From: Desulfobacteraceae bacterium | GTDB taxonomy: Bacteria; Desulfobacterota; Desulfobacteria; Desulfobacterales; Desulfobacteraceae | Direction of reading: 5' to 3' | Length of the DNA stretch: 11,982 nucleotides | Assembly: GCA_011390435.1 (NCBI GenBank) | Contig: JAABSK010000061.1 | Coordinates: 1 to 11,982 of the forward strand | Shown: in pieces, positions 1-7,021 of the stretch | How the letters are laid out: each line of letters opens with the position of its first letter | Position numbering within the stretch: position 1 is the stretch's first letter | The notes under the pieces: generated by a model | Seen by the model: only the letters and a program-made list of their open reading frames with translations | Told to the model about the DNA's origin: nothing | The model's database searches: none | Made by a program: the position numbers and the translations under genes

Positions 1-101
1 CCAACCCTGGCAGTGCAATCCATTCCTTCCACCCCAAAACTGTTACATGATTTTCCACAATATCCCTTATTTCGCCTCTGGTCTAACATCTTACATTCAG
101 A

Positions 102-266
102 ATGAAAAATTTACAAAAAAGTATATCTGAACCCAAAAAAACACCATTAGGAGGTAATTTTAAAATTAATACAACGTATTGTCAATGGATCGCTGATTTG
201 CGCGCAGGATTAATGCATGTAGACATGAATATTCAGGCGGTCGATACAGGATGCCGCTTTTACTAA
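102..266 (+). CDS. Small unassigned ORF, 54 residues
   Basis: An ATG at 102 opens a frame of 54 codons ending in TAA at 264-266. The product begins MKNLQKS and contains a segment WIADLRAGLMHVDMNIQ that looks protein-like, ending in CRFY. I do not recognise a family. No clear ribosome binding site precedes the ATG; an AGGAGG at about 150-155 lies inside the frame and has no good start behind it. The end runs into the 3' edge of the antisense ABC-F fragment, so it may be a truncated N-terminal piece of a gene whose remainder was lost at the same rearrangement. It could equally be chance. Nothing else is seen in bases 1-101. Confidence 0.3.
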   Translation: MKNLQKSISEPKKTPLGGNFKINTTYCQWIADLRAGLMHVDMNIQAVDTGCRFY

Positions 267-508
267 CGTTGGGCTTGGCCCAGCACGCTGGTCAGGCTGT
301 TATTTCCCATGAAAGCGATTTTGTCTTTATTATTTACGGTAAAGCTCACATTATCAAGAATACTTTCTCCGTCAATTGTCTTTGAAAGCCCTTCCACTTC
401 AAGGATAATATTGCCGCAGGGCCGTTCCGGGGCAAACCGGAGAAACGGATAATTTCTGGATGATACCGGCATGTCTTCAATGGTAAGTTTTTCCAGCAGT
501 TTTTTTAA
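263..508 (-). pseudogene. ABC-F ATPase fragment (YbiT/EttA-like, linker and start of second ABC domain)
   Basis: This minus-strand frame encodes about 80 residues with the typical ABC-F order: a linker ending in SSRNYPFLRF, then the first strands of the second ATPase domain (GNIILEVEGLSKTIDG, then LDNVSFTVNNKDKIAFMG). Similarity stops at the Walker A position (GNNSLTSVL), after which an unrelated tail leads to a stop at 263-265. Full ABC-F proteins are roughly 500-640 residues with two complete ABC domains. Here the first domain and everything after Walker A of the second (signature motif, Walker B) are missing, so it cannot be a functional ATPase. The family acts on the ribosome as translation factors or antibiotic-protection proteins. 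The frame stays open upstream to 676, but that part only shadows the MFS gene. It abuts the 3' end of the MFS remnant at about 505. Assignment is from remembered family sequence. Confidence 0.72.
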
Positions 509-1611
509 TTGGTATTCTTTTCCAGTCTGAAGAGACGGAAAAGTACCAGGATGCCGGCCAGGGCCACGGCAGCGCAGGCCATGAAGGAGGCCATATAGGC
601 ATGTGTTTCCGAAGCGCCAAATGCCATGAAACCGTCGGTTACAGGGCCTGAGATGAGGGTGGCCCCCACCCCCCATGATAAAAACAGGGTGGCGTTGAAC
701 AGCGCAAAACAGGTACCCCGTTTTTCAGGCGGGATATAGGAGGAGGCCAGCCCGTAAGAAGAGGCAATGACCAAAACCTCTGAGATCCCCATGAGTAAAG
801 AGGAGAGGCAGATCCATGCCAGGTTGACGGTGACACCTACGATGAGAAGGGCCAGAACCGCCACGGCCGAGGAGAAGACAAGGCATCTTCGCTCTCCTAT
901 GGTCCGGCAGAGCCTTCCGGCAAAGAGTCCTGCCAGGATCAGGCCTGCGGACCTGAGGTTGAGCACATGGCTCAGGGTGATGGCGGGCAGTGCCAGCCCC
1001 GTTCCCAGACTCAGGTACTGGGGAATGATAATGGTTACTGCGTTGCGGCCGAAGTGAATGAGGGCCATGGCCAGAATGAAGGTGGAAAATACGGCCGGCA
1101 GAAACCCTGGTCCCTGACCGGTCCCGGCGGCCAGCTTTTCTTCGGGGGAAATCCCGCCTTCCGGCACCAGGAGCATGGGAAAAACGGAAAGAAACATGAT
1201 CAGCCCGGAGATCCAGAACAGGCTGCCCTCGTAAAAGCCCCATCCGGGGAAGGCCGTGCCTATCCTGTCGTAGAGCAGCCCCCCGCAGAGCACGCCTGCG
1301 ATACGTCCTAAACCCCCGATACTTTCCAGCCGCCCCATGATCCGGCTGCGCTCCCCCTGGCGGTAGACGTCGGAGATCAAGGCAGACCATCCGATATTGG
1401 ACATGGACCAGAAAATTTCAATCGCGGCCAGGCCTCCGATGATCACCCACCCCGAGGCAATGGCATCTGCCGGGAGTTTATGGGCGTAGAACAGCAGGAT
1501 GGTCCCGACCCCGGCCAGAATCTCCCCCCAGATAATGAGCAGCCGCCGTTTCTGAAGCCGGTCCGAGAGTACCCCCCAGACATAGCGCTGGGCCAGGACA
1601 TTGACGATCAT
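505..1611 (-). pseudogene. Major facilitator superfamily transporter, N-terminally truncated
   Basis: The 368-residue product is rich in hydrophobic helices and carries the MFS motif A in the loop after TM2 (GVLSDRLQKRR, residues 13-23). In a complete 12-helix MFS protein about 50-60 residues, including all of TM1, precede that motif; here only 12 do. Upstream in frame there is a stop codon at 1630-1632 after six residues (DSPPLP), so no longer start exists. The C-terminus looks natural (FRLFRLEKNTN, TAA at 505-507). The likely ancestral function was export or uptake of a small molecule across the inner membrane; the substrate cannot be told. The ATG overlaps by four bases (ATGA) the stop of a 72-residue ORF behind a GGAGG, so it might still be translated, but loss of TM1 argues against function. 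A true short variant is possible but unlikely. Confidence 0.72.
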
Positions 1612-1826
1612 GGGCAGGGGGGGACTGTCTCAACATCCCGGCCCATGTCAGACACCGGTTCAAATGGACGGATCCGGACAGAGTCACGGTCTGGCTGGCC
1701 GTTTTTTACACCTGCTCTACAGTCGGAGAAAAAGCTAAAGCCATATTTGAATCTTGACAACCAGTCCAAATTTAGTACCATAAACAGATTGGAGGCAAAA
1801 AAGATTTCGAGCTGTTTTCGAAGCAT
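1608..1826 (-). CDS. Unassigned 72-residue ORF overlapping the MFS start
   Basis: An ATG (1824-1826) lies 11 bases after GGAGG (1838-1842 on this strand) and opens 72 codons; the TGA overlaps the MFS ATG in an ATGA arrangement typical of translational coupling. The product starts MLRKQLEIFFASNLF and ends ETVPPCP; no family is recognised. A run of seven C (G on the plus strand, 1617-1623) lies near its end, a place where frameshifts occur. Opposite it on the plus strand, 1605-1757, is another open frame (NIPAHVRHRFKWTDPDR, then TVWLAVFYTCSTVGEKAKA) that also looks coding, and at most one of the two is likely real. I regard the stretch as a rearrangement junction upstream of the truncated transporter and hold this ORF with low confidence. 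Confidence 0.27.
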   Translation of the reverse strand: MLRKQLEIFFASNLFMVLNLDWLSRFKYGFSFFSDCRAGVKNGQPDRDSVRIRPFEPVSDMGRDVETVPPCP

Positions 1827-1998
1827 ATAAAAATTATCCTCCACAAAGCAGCATAATTCCAATAAATTAAAGATAGAGCACCAGATCGTGTAAAATGAAA
1901 CACTTACCCATTGAAATATTCGAGCAGGGTGGGTCAAGCGGCATGATTTTTCAATGAAAAACACATAACAGGGGAAGGGTGAAAATGTATAAAAAAGG

Positions 1999-2124
1999 GT
2001 GGATATCATAAACGAAAATGCAGAAGCATGGAAAAAGATCTGCCGTGTCGAATATGAGCATTTGTTACGTACAGGGAGAATAATCACTAACCCGAATATT
2101 TACTTGTATTGTTATCTTTCCTGA
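1999..2124 (+). pseudogene. Possible N-terminal scrap of a SAM-dependent methyltransferase
   Basis: A GTG at 1999 follows a TAA at 1990-1992 and opens a frame of 41 codons to TGA at 2122-2124. Its first residues, VDIINENAEAWKKICRVEY, resemble the start of small class I SAM-dependent methyltransferases (pattern N-E-N-A-x-A-W-x-x-x-x-R-x-x-Y). The resemblance ends after about 20 residues, well before any SAM-binding GxGxG motif, so no activity is possible. The call rests on a short remembered pattern and could be coincidence. Confidence 0.25.
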
Positions 2125-2256
2125 TGAAATGTCTGCACTAAGGACCGCGATTGTTTCCCTAATGACATCCAAAGGATTCAATTTTCCCACCAGAATTCGA
2201 TATACATTCCAGGACAAAAAAGGCTGTCGGATCTCAGGCAAAAAAACAAAATAAAC

Positions 2257-2261
2257 AGGAG
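2257..2261 (+). promoter_or_regulatory. Ribosome binding site of fbaB
   Basis: AGGAG lies 8 bases before the ATG at 2270 and fixes the start; the resulting length of 351 residues fits the family (E. coli FbaB has 350). Confidence 0.8.
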
Positions 2262-2269
2262 AAACCACC

Positions 2270-3325
2270 ATGTTGAAAAACATCCAGGAAATTTTAGGCA
2301 AAGACGATGCAAAATTGCTCTTGGAGCATACCTGTAACACCATCAAAAAGGAAAATCTGCATTTGCCCGGACCGGATTTTATCGACCGGGTGCTGGTGCA
2401 TACGGATCGTTCCTCCAGGGTTCTGCGGAATTTAAACACCGTGTTCAATCACGGACGCCTCGGCGGCACCGGCCATCTGTCCATTTTGCCGGTGGATCAG
2501 GGCATCGAGCACTCTGGCGGCAGTGCCTTTGCGCCGAATCCGATCTATTTCGATCCGGAGAACATCCTCAAACTGGCGATGGAAGGCGGTTGCAATGCTG
2601 TTGCATCGACACTTGGCGTTCTGGGCGCTGTTTCGCGCAAATATGCCCATAAAATTCCGTTTCTGGTCAAATTGAATCACAACGAGCTGCTCACCTATCC
2701 CAACAAATACGATCAGCGCATGTTTGCTTCGGCGGAACAGGCATTTGACCTGGGCGCGGCTGCTGTTGGTGCCACCATTTATTTTGGCTCGGAGGGATCC
2801 ATGCGCCAGCTGGAAGAGGTGACGGAAGCCTTTACCCGTGCCCACGAGCTTGGGATGTTTACCGTTTTGTGGTGTTATCTGCGCAACAGTGACTTTAAAA
2901 AAGGCAACAAAGACTACCACGCAGCTGCGGATTTGACCGGCCAGGCCAATCATCTTGGTGTGACGATCGAAGCCGATCTGATCAAACAAAAAATGCCAAC
3001 CAACAATGGCGGCTTCAAAGACATCGGCTTTGGCAAAACCCATGATCTGGTCTATGAAGCGCTCACCAGCGATCATCCCATTGACCTGGCGCGCTATCAG
3101 GTGGCAAATTGTTACATGGGACGTATCGGCCTGATCAATTCCGGCGGGTCCAGCGGAGAAAATGATTTACAGCAGGCTGTGCGCACGGCAGTCATCAATA
3201 AACGCGCCGGCGGCACGGGTCTCATTTCCGGCCGCAAAGCATTCCAAAAACCGATGGAAGACGGCATTGAACTGCTGCACGCCATCCAGGACGTGTACCT
3301 GGATGTTGATATCACTGCGGCGTAA
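2270..3325 (+). CDS. fbaB: Class I fructose-bisphosphate aldolase (DhnA/FbaB type)
   Basis: This enzyme cleaves fructose 1,6-bisphosphate to dihydroxyacetone phosphate and glyceraldehyde 3-phosphate, and runs in reverse for gluconeogenesis, in the cytoplasm. The 351-residue product matches E. coli FbaB along its whole length: [10 protein letters not shown] (residues 73-82, sugar-phosphate binding region with the conserved Asp), NHNEL (136-140), EADLIKQKM (234-242) whose Lys239 is the likely Schiff-base lysine, [19 protein letters not shown] (275-293) and [20 protein letters not shown] (310-329) forming the phosphate site, and the C-terminal [11 protein letters not shown]. No catalytic region is missing. 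A good Shine-Dalgarno precedes the ATG. It is the only intact gene in the eroded left part, and neither side carries another glycolytic gene, so it is probably transcribed alone or with the lost gene that followed it. The aldolase assignment is secure; which direction dominates in vivo is not shown. Confidence 0.95.
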   Translation: MLKNIQEILGKDDAKLLLEHTCNTIKKENLHLPGPDFIDRVLVHTDRSSRVLRNLNTVFNHGRLGGTGHLSILPVDQGIEHSGGSAFAPNPIYFDPENILKLAMEGGCNAVASTLGVLGAVSRKYAHKIPFLVKLNHNELLTYPNKYDQRMFASAEQAFDLGAAAVGATIYFGSEGSMRQLEEVTEAFTRAHELGMFTVLWCYLRNSDFKKGNKDYHAAADLTGQANHLGVTIEADLIKQKMPTNNGGFKDIGFGKTHDLVYEALTSDHPIDLARYQVANCYMGRIGLINSGGSSGENDLQQAVRTAVINKRAGGTGLISGRKAFQKPMEDGIELLHAIQDVYLDVDITAA

Positions 3326-3363
3326 ATGTTTCATAGAACAGTATCACAGAACAGGAAGCCGTC

Positions 3364-3447
3364 ATGCTGCTGGAAAACTACACCGGCCATGTCCGTGTCC
3401 CTGAAGCAATGCTCCAAAAATACCAAACAGAGGTCGGCGCAGAATGA
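3364..3447 (+). CDS. Tiny ORF after fbaB, 27 residues, probably a gene remnant
   Basis: An ATG at 3364 lies about 7 bases after AGGAAG and reads MLLENYTGHVRVPEAMLQKY, then stops at TGA 3445-3447. The start signals and protein-like sequence suggest the 5' end of a gene once following fbaB, 38 bases downstream of its stop, whose body is gone. No family is recognised. It may also be a chance ORF. Confidence 0.25.
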   Translation: MLLENYTGHVRVPEAMLQKYQTEVGAE

Positions 3448-3450
3448 AGA

Positions 3451-3609
3451 ATGAAAAAAAAGCAAATGACCACTTCCGCAAAACAGACTCCCAATCTGGC
3501 CGAACCGCCACTAAACCAGGCTTGGGAACCTGATAAACAGGATGCACTCGGTTTTTTCGGCAGATGTGGATACCAGCGGACAATATCTTCGGACCAACTC
3601 AGATTATGA
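3451..3609 (+). pseudogene. Possible N-terminal scrap, weakly like tryptophan synthase beta
   Basis: An ATG at 3451 opens 52 codons to TGA 3607-3609. The middle reads PDKQDALGFFGRCGYQ, which recalls the N-terminal GFFGxxGG element of tryptophan synthase beta chains (TrpB), but the following VPE-type residues are absent and the frame then overlaps the HAD fragment. Only about 10 residues support the idea. I list it because the stretch between fbaB and the HAD remnant otherwise holds nothing. Confidence 0.18.
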
Positions 3610-3841
3610 GGGAAAAACGGAACTGGTAAACAAGGTGCGCGTGATGAATTTTTTTAACCCAAAAGAAAAGATTGCCATCGGTGACGGCATAACCGATTTC
3701 AACATGGCCCGTGCAGCGGACCTGGTTTTTGCCCGCGGAGGACTTGCCCGTTTTATGAATGAAAACAACTTATCCTGTGAACCCTGGTCTGATTTCTTTG
3801 ATATTCGTGATCACCTGCAAGCGCATTTTTCCAATTCTTAA
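3542..3841 (+). pseudogene. HAD-superfamily phosphatase, C-terminal half only
   Basis: The 99-residue product carries the late HAD motifs: a Lys in GKTELVNKV (about residues 24-32, motif III region) and the acidic metal-binding motif IV in IAIGDGITDFNMARAADLVF (44-63), followed by ARGGLARFMNE and a C-terminal helix. This resembles HAD-IB phosphatases of the SerB/MtnX type. The catalytic N-terminal DxDxT motif I, the cap and motif II are missing: family members are about 200-240 residues, and the frame is closed upstream by TAA at 3512-3514. Without the nucleophilic Asp it cannot be a phosphatase. No ribosome binding site is evident before 3542. Similarity appears to begin at about residue 4, placing a deletion junction near 3540-3550. 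The ancestral substrate is unknown. Confidence 0.68.
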
Positions 3842-3876
3842 GAGAGTTAGCTACCCTGGCCTTGGGTTTTTTGTTT

Positions 3877-4083
3877 ATGAAAAACATATTCGCATCCATA
3901 CCGGATGCCATTAAAGAAGAACTCTTTGACGATCTGCTGAAAAGCGGCAATATACGCATAGAGCGGATCATCTCCAAGGGGCAGTCGTCGCCGGCACAGG
4001 GGTGGTATAACCAGGCTGAGCATGAATGGGTGGCCGTGCTGGAGGGATCCGACATCATTATAACTGCTGAATATTTGCTATAG
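3877..4083 (+). pseudogene. Cupin-domain protein, C-terminally truncated
   Basis: From ATG 3877 the frame encodes MKNIFASIPDAIKEELFDDLL, then IRIERIISKGQSSP, GWYNQAEHEWVAVLEGSDIII, and stops at TAG 4081-4083 (68 residues). This matches the first half of small cupin proteins of about 100-115 residues, where the WYxQxxxEWVxxLEG segment forms the first cupin strands. The second half, which carries the second cupin motif with the remaining metal ligand, is absent; the sequence departs from the family at about 4055-4065. Such cupins bind a metal or small ligand, and the exact role is rarely known. A TTG at 3862 could extend the N-terminus by five residues, but the family usually starts at MKNIF. 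It follows the HAD remnant by 35 bases, and no good ribosome binding site is visible. Confidence 0.62.
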
Positions 4084-4162
4084 TAGCGAGCGCTTCTCTG
4101 GGGAGCCCCTGGTGGTGTCCTGTGAACGGCAGGTGGAACCGGCAACGCAATTCAATAAATAG
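4064..4162 (+). pseudogene. Possible C-terminal scrap of an unidentified gene
   Basis: After an in-frame TAA at 4061-4063 a frame runs to TAG 4160-4162 and reads, from 4082, SSERFSGEPLVVSCERQVEP and ATQFNK. Codons are rich in G/C at the third position, as in the intact genes nearby. It has no start codon or ribosome binding site, so it would be the 3' end of a gene fused to the broken cupin at about 4060-4085. Family not recognised. Confidence 0.22.
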
Positions 4163-4183
4163 GAATAGGCAAAACAACCGACA

Positions 4184-4780
4184 ATGACCGATTTAGTGGA
4201 CCATACCTATTTTACGCAACTGGCACAACAGGACCCGGCAGATGTCTGCCGCCGGGCATTGTGTGCATATGATGAGGCGGCCGGAACCTATGCCGTAACC
4301 ATGTGGGGTAAGCAGTATGCGGTGGATCCTGGAAAGGCAGAAATCTTTTGTGTCAGCCAGGAACATGAACCGCTGCATTCCTATTTTGATCTTTTTCTGG
4401 TGCATTATCTGCTGGGCGTGCAAGAGATTCAGCCGGCCAATCAGTGGATTTCTGAAAAAGATATTGCCGGTGGCACCACTTTTTTCAGAGGGCCCCATGA
4501 GATTCCGGCACACAAGATTGCCTCCCGATTTGACCGGGATATCATCAGTTTCAAAAACCGATGTGAACAATATGGAGGCACGATGCTGAATATGGCTGAT
4601 GCCGCCTTTGTATTTTCCATCACTCCCCGTATACCGGTGGCGGTGCTATGCTGGCAGGGGGATGATGAATTTCCGACTGAAGCAAAACTGCTGTTTGACA
4701 AAACCATTGACCGTCACTTGGCATCAGATATTATTTATGCCCTGGCTGTGGGGGTTTGTGACCGGCTGGAAAAACCCTGA
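4184..4780 (+). CDS. DUF3786 family protein
   Basis: The 198-residue product matches the DUF3786 family (known from anaerobic bacteria, function unestablished) over most of its length. The hallmark segments are GGTTFFRGPHEIP (residues 96-108) and PRIPVAVLCWQGDDEFPTEAKLLFD (148-172, read in two pieces), followed by the conserved HLASDIIYALAVGVCDRL end. Cysteines at 22, 27, 56, 127, 156 and 192 do not form an obvious CxxC iron-sulfur motif. There is no signal peptide or membrane segment, so it is probably cytoplasmic. The ATG at 4184 follows a weak AGGAATAGG about 16 bases upstream, a poor signal. The gene appears complete and is the first intact one after the eroded region. A 144-base gap with its own promoter candidate separates it from pncB, so co-transcription is uncertain. 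Confidence 0.86.
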   Translation: MTDLVDHTYFTQLAQQDPADVCRRALCAYDEAAGTYAVTMWGKQYAVDPGKAEIFCVSQEHEPLHSYFDLFLVHYLLGVQEIQPANQWISEKDIAGGTTFFRGPHEIPAHKIASRFDRDIISFKNRCEQYGGTMLNMADAAFVFSITPRIPVAVLCWQGDDEFPTEAKLLFDKTIDRHLASDIIYALAVGVCDRLEKP

Positions 4781-4882
4781 AACAAACCAGTTAGGCATTA
4801 AGCAGACAATCCTTCAAGCTGACTATGTTGGCAGGGACAGCGGGATCAGGCTGGATTTGATTTTGCCGATAAAACAATTATC

Positions 4883-4911
4883 TTGTTTTTTCACATGCAA
4901 CCAAGTATAAA
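4883..4911 (+). promoter_or_regulatory. Candidate sigma-70 promoter for pncB
   Basis: TTGTTT (4883-4888) and TATAAA (4906-4911) are separated by exactly 17 bases. The -10 matches the consensus at five of six positions and the -35 at three. The predicted start would lie only about 5-8 bases before the ATG at 4925, giving an almost leaderless message, consistent with the lack of a clear Shine-Dalgarno before pncB. Confidence 0.4.
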
Positions 4912-4924
4912 TTGAGATTTTTTT

Positions 4925-6331
4925 ATGTTTGATTACACTGCAACATACACAGACCTCTATCAGATCACTATGTCTCAGGTCTATTTCCACAAAGGCTTGC
5001 AAGATGAGACAGCCGTATTTGATTATTTTTTCAGAAAATTGCCCTTTGAAGGAGGATATGCCGTATTCGCCGGCCTAGAAGATTTGATAGAAACCATTGA
5101 AACTTTTCGTTTTGATAAAAAAGATCTGGATTTTCTACAGGCCCAGGGAATGGATCAGGCGTTTTTGGATTATCTGAAAAGTTTTCAATTCAGGGGCAAT
5201 ATATATGCTTCCAAGGAAGGTGACCTGATTTTTCCCAACCGCCCGGTGTTGAGTGTGGAGGCCCCGATCATAGAAACCCAGCTGCTTGAAACCCTGATCC
5301 TCAATATACTGAACTATCAGACCCTGATTGCTACCAAAGCAAGCCGCATGCGGGTTGCTGCCGGTGATCACAAACTGGTGGATTTTGGATTACGTCGGGC
5401 ACCGGGAACCGGCGGATATTCCGCTGCAAGAGCAGCCTTTATCGGTGGATTTGATGCCACCAGCAATGTACGCGCAGGACGCGATTACGGCATACCCATC
5501 TCCGGGACCATGGCCCATTCGTTCATTCAAAGATATGATAATGAAATATCCGCATTCCGGGACTTTGCCAAAGTTCGGCCCCATGACTGTGTGCTCCTTG
5601 TGGATACATACAACACACTGAAAAGCGGTGTTCCAAATGCTGTAAAAGTGGGTAAAGAGATGGAGAAAAAGGGGAACCGGCTGAAAGGCATCCGGCTGGA
5701 CAGTGGAGATCTTGCCTGGCTGGCCAGAGAATCCCGTAAAATGCTTGATGCCGCGGGATTACATTATGTCAAGATTGCTGCTTCCAATCAACTGGATGAA
5801 AAAGTGATCAAAAGCCTGCTGGCACAAAATGCCCCCATTGATTTGTTCGGCGTAGGTACCAGCCTGGTAACCGGCCATCCGGATGCAGCACTTGACGGTG
5901 TCTACAAACTTGCTCACGCAAACAATGAACCTCGCCTGAAACTATCCGAAAATATAGAAAAAATAAACCTTCCAGGCAAAAAACAAGTTTACAGACTCCT
6001 GTGTTCTGATGGTTCATTTTATGGGGGAGATGCCGTTGCCGTGGCAGATGAGACAGCATTTGACACCATGCATCATCCCACCGATCAACACAAATCTCTT
6101 AATCTGAACGGGTTTGTAAAAGAACCACTACTGGAAAAAATTGTTGAAAATGGACGGCGCCTCACCGCCCCCAGAAAACTGGATGATATGGCCGCTTTCA
6201 GCCGAAAGCAGCTGCATAGACTGCCCGAAGAATTTAAAAGATTTGAAAATCCGCATACCTATAAAATCGGGTTGTCAGCATCATTAAAAGAAAAACGGGA
6301 CCGACTAGTTAGACAACACAAGCTTGGTTAG
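4925..6331 (+). CDS. pncB: Nicotinate phosphoribosyltransferase
   Basis: This cytoplasmic enzyme makes nicotinate mononucleotide from nicotinate and phosphoribosyl pyrophosphate, using ATP: the entry step of NAD salvage (Preiss-Handler pathway). The 468 residues cover the family fully. The N-terminus YTATYTDLYQITMSQVYF (residues 4-21 approximately) is typical, FGLRRAPGTGGYSAARAAF (154-172) lies at the substrate site, and GTMAHSF (194-200) contains His198, the likely phosphorylated histidine. VDTYNTLKSGVPNA (226-239), KGIRLDSGDLAWL (254-266), IAASNQLDE (284-292) and FGVGTSLVTGHPDAAL (308-323) complete the phosphoribosyl-binding barrel. No frameshift or missing catalytic segment is seen. The start codon has a T-rich leader without a proper ribosome binding site, but the N-terminus fits the family. 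The next gene starts 17 bases after the stop, so the two probably form an operon. There is no second salvage gene nearby. Confidence 0.95.
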   Translation: MFDYTATYTDLYQITMSQVYFHKGLQDETAVFDYFFRKLPFEGGYAVFAGLEDLIETIETFRFDKKDLDFLQAQGMDQAFLDYLKSFQFRGNIYASKEGDLIFPNRPVLSVEAPIIETQLLETLILNILNYQTLIATKASRMRVAAGDHKLVDFGLRRAPGTGGYSAARAAFIGGFDATSNVRAGRDYGIPISGTMAHSFIQRYDNEISAFRDFAKVRPHDCVLLVDTYNTLKSGVPNAVKVGKEMEKKGNRLKGIRLDSGDLAWLARESRKMLDAAGLHYVKIAASNQLDEKVIKSLLAQNAPIDLFGVGTSLVTGHPDAALDGVYKLAHANNEPRLKLSENIEKINLPGKKQVYRLLCSDGSFYGGDAVAVADETAFDTMHHPTDQHKSLNLNGFVKEPLLEKIVENGRRLTAPRKLDDMAAFSRKQLHRLPEEFKRFENPHTYKIGLSASLKEKRDRLVRQHKLG

Positions 6332-6332
6332 A

Positions 6333-6338
6333 AAGGAG
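6333..6338 (+). promoter_or_regulatory. Ribosome binding site of the 6349 gene
   Basis: AAGGAG lies directly after the pncB stop and 10 bases before the ATG at 6349. It fixes that start and supports translation from a shared transcript. Confidence 0.7.
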
Positions 6339-6348
6339 AAACTCAGCC

Positions 6349-6948
6349 ATGGCTCTGGAGAAACAGACCCCTTACGATCTCATCTGGAATCAGGAAAATC
6401 AGTTTGCCTACCGCGTTGCCAGGCAGGTTCTGCAAAAGCCCAAAATCTCTGTCTGGATCATCCTCATCCCGATCCTTTTCCTTTATTATGCCCACAAGAT
6501 CCAGCAATACAAAGCAGCGGTTCACGATTTCAGCAAAGGTTTGACGCGTTCAAAATTCCTTGCCCTGGATTCGGCAAAGGATGAGATCGATTCCGGCAGA
6601 AAAAACGAAGAATATCAAACGGATTTCGTCTCTAAAGATCTGGAGAGTTCTCCCAATATGATACGGGTGCGCGACCGGCAGATTGCCGAAGTGGTACTGC
6701 TCAAATCACACTACAGAAAGCTGCTGCGCCATAAGGGTGCCAGCTATCAGGATCTGATCAGGAAAACCTATCGGACTGCCGCAGATTACCGGCTCTTTTT
6801 AAAAGAGCTGGCCCAGGCCGAGGAGGAGGTCAATGACGCAGTTCTCCGTGCCTACCATCCCGGAAAGGAGGCCCGGGATGTGACCAAAAGGATGCAGAAG
6901 GCCGCACTTTCCCTGCGAAAGGAGGAGTTAACCACTTTTTTCGGATAA
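6349..6948 (+). CDS. Hypothetical membrane-anchored basic helical protein, 199 residues
   Basis: One membrane helix is visible at about residues 33-48 (ISVWIILIPILFLYYA), preceded by a 32-residue N-terminal segment (DLIWNQENQFAYRVARQVLQ). A long, highly charged and mostly helical region of about 150 residues follows (for example LLKSHYRKLLRHKG, QAEEEVNDAVLRAYHPGKEA). No catalytic motif, cysteine cluster or signal cleavage site is seen. It recalls a deltaproteobacterial family of unknown function with an N-terminal YxHRVARxVL-like element, perhaps the NCBIfam group NF038143; that is from memory and unverified. The Shine-Dalgarno and spacing to pncB suggest one operon, but a link with NAD salvage is only positional. 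The gene appears complete and ends before a convergent terminator candidate. Confidence 0.78.
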   Translation: MALEKQTPYDLIWNQENQFAYRVARQVLQKPKISVWIILIPILFLYYAHKIQQYKAAVHDFSKGLTRSKFLALDSAKDEIDSGRKNEEYQTDFVSKDLESSPNMIRVRDRQIAEVVLLKSHYRKLLRHKGASYQDLIRKTYRTAADYRLFLKELAQAEEEVNDAVLRAYHPGKEARDVTKRMQKAALSLRKEELTTFFG

Positions 6949-6984
6949 CGGTGTGTGAAAAAAACTATTTTTTCGGTACCTTTC

Positions 6985-7021
6985 AAACGCCTTGAGTCTG
7001 TCCTGAATGCTGAAGGCGTTT
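6985..7021. terminator. Possible bidirectional terminator between convergent genes
   Basis: AAACGCCTT (6985-6993) and AAGGCGTTT (7013-7021) form a perfect 9-base inverted repeat around a 19-base loop, between the stop of the plus-strand gene (6948) and the stop of the minus-strand radical SAM gene (7022-7024). The right arm runs into only TTTT on the plus strand and the loop is long, so termination strength is uncertain. Confidence 0.35.

Larger units (their letters stand above)
1758..2269. other. AT-rich gene-poor stretch upstream of fbaB
   Basis: No complete gene is seen on either strand. It holds the start region of the doubtful minus-strand ORF (up to 1842), a possible methyltransferase N-terminal scrap (1999-2124, +) and the upstream region of fbaB. 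A weak promoter-like pair for fbaB (TTCAAT 2177-2182, TATACA 2201-2206, 18-base gap) can be drawn, but the -35 match is poor. No strong hairpin with a T-run was found. Confidence 0.5.

Noticed and set aside
725..1390. 221-codon minus-strand frame within the MFS gene, rich in Arg, Pro and His
   Set aside because: It overlaps the MFS reading frame and has the composition of a shifted frame in GC-rich coding DNA.
2432..3076. 214-codon minus-strand frame inside fbaB
   Set aside because: It is antisense to a clearly conserved aldolase gene and shows no recognisable protein features.
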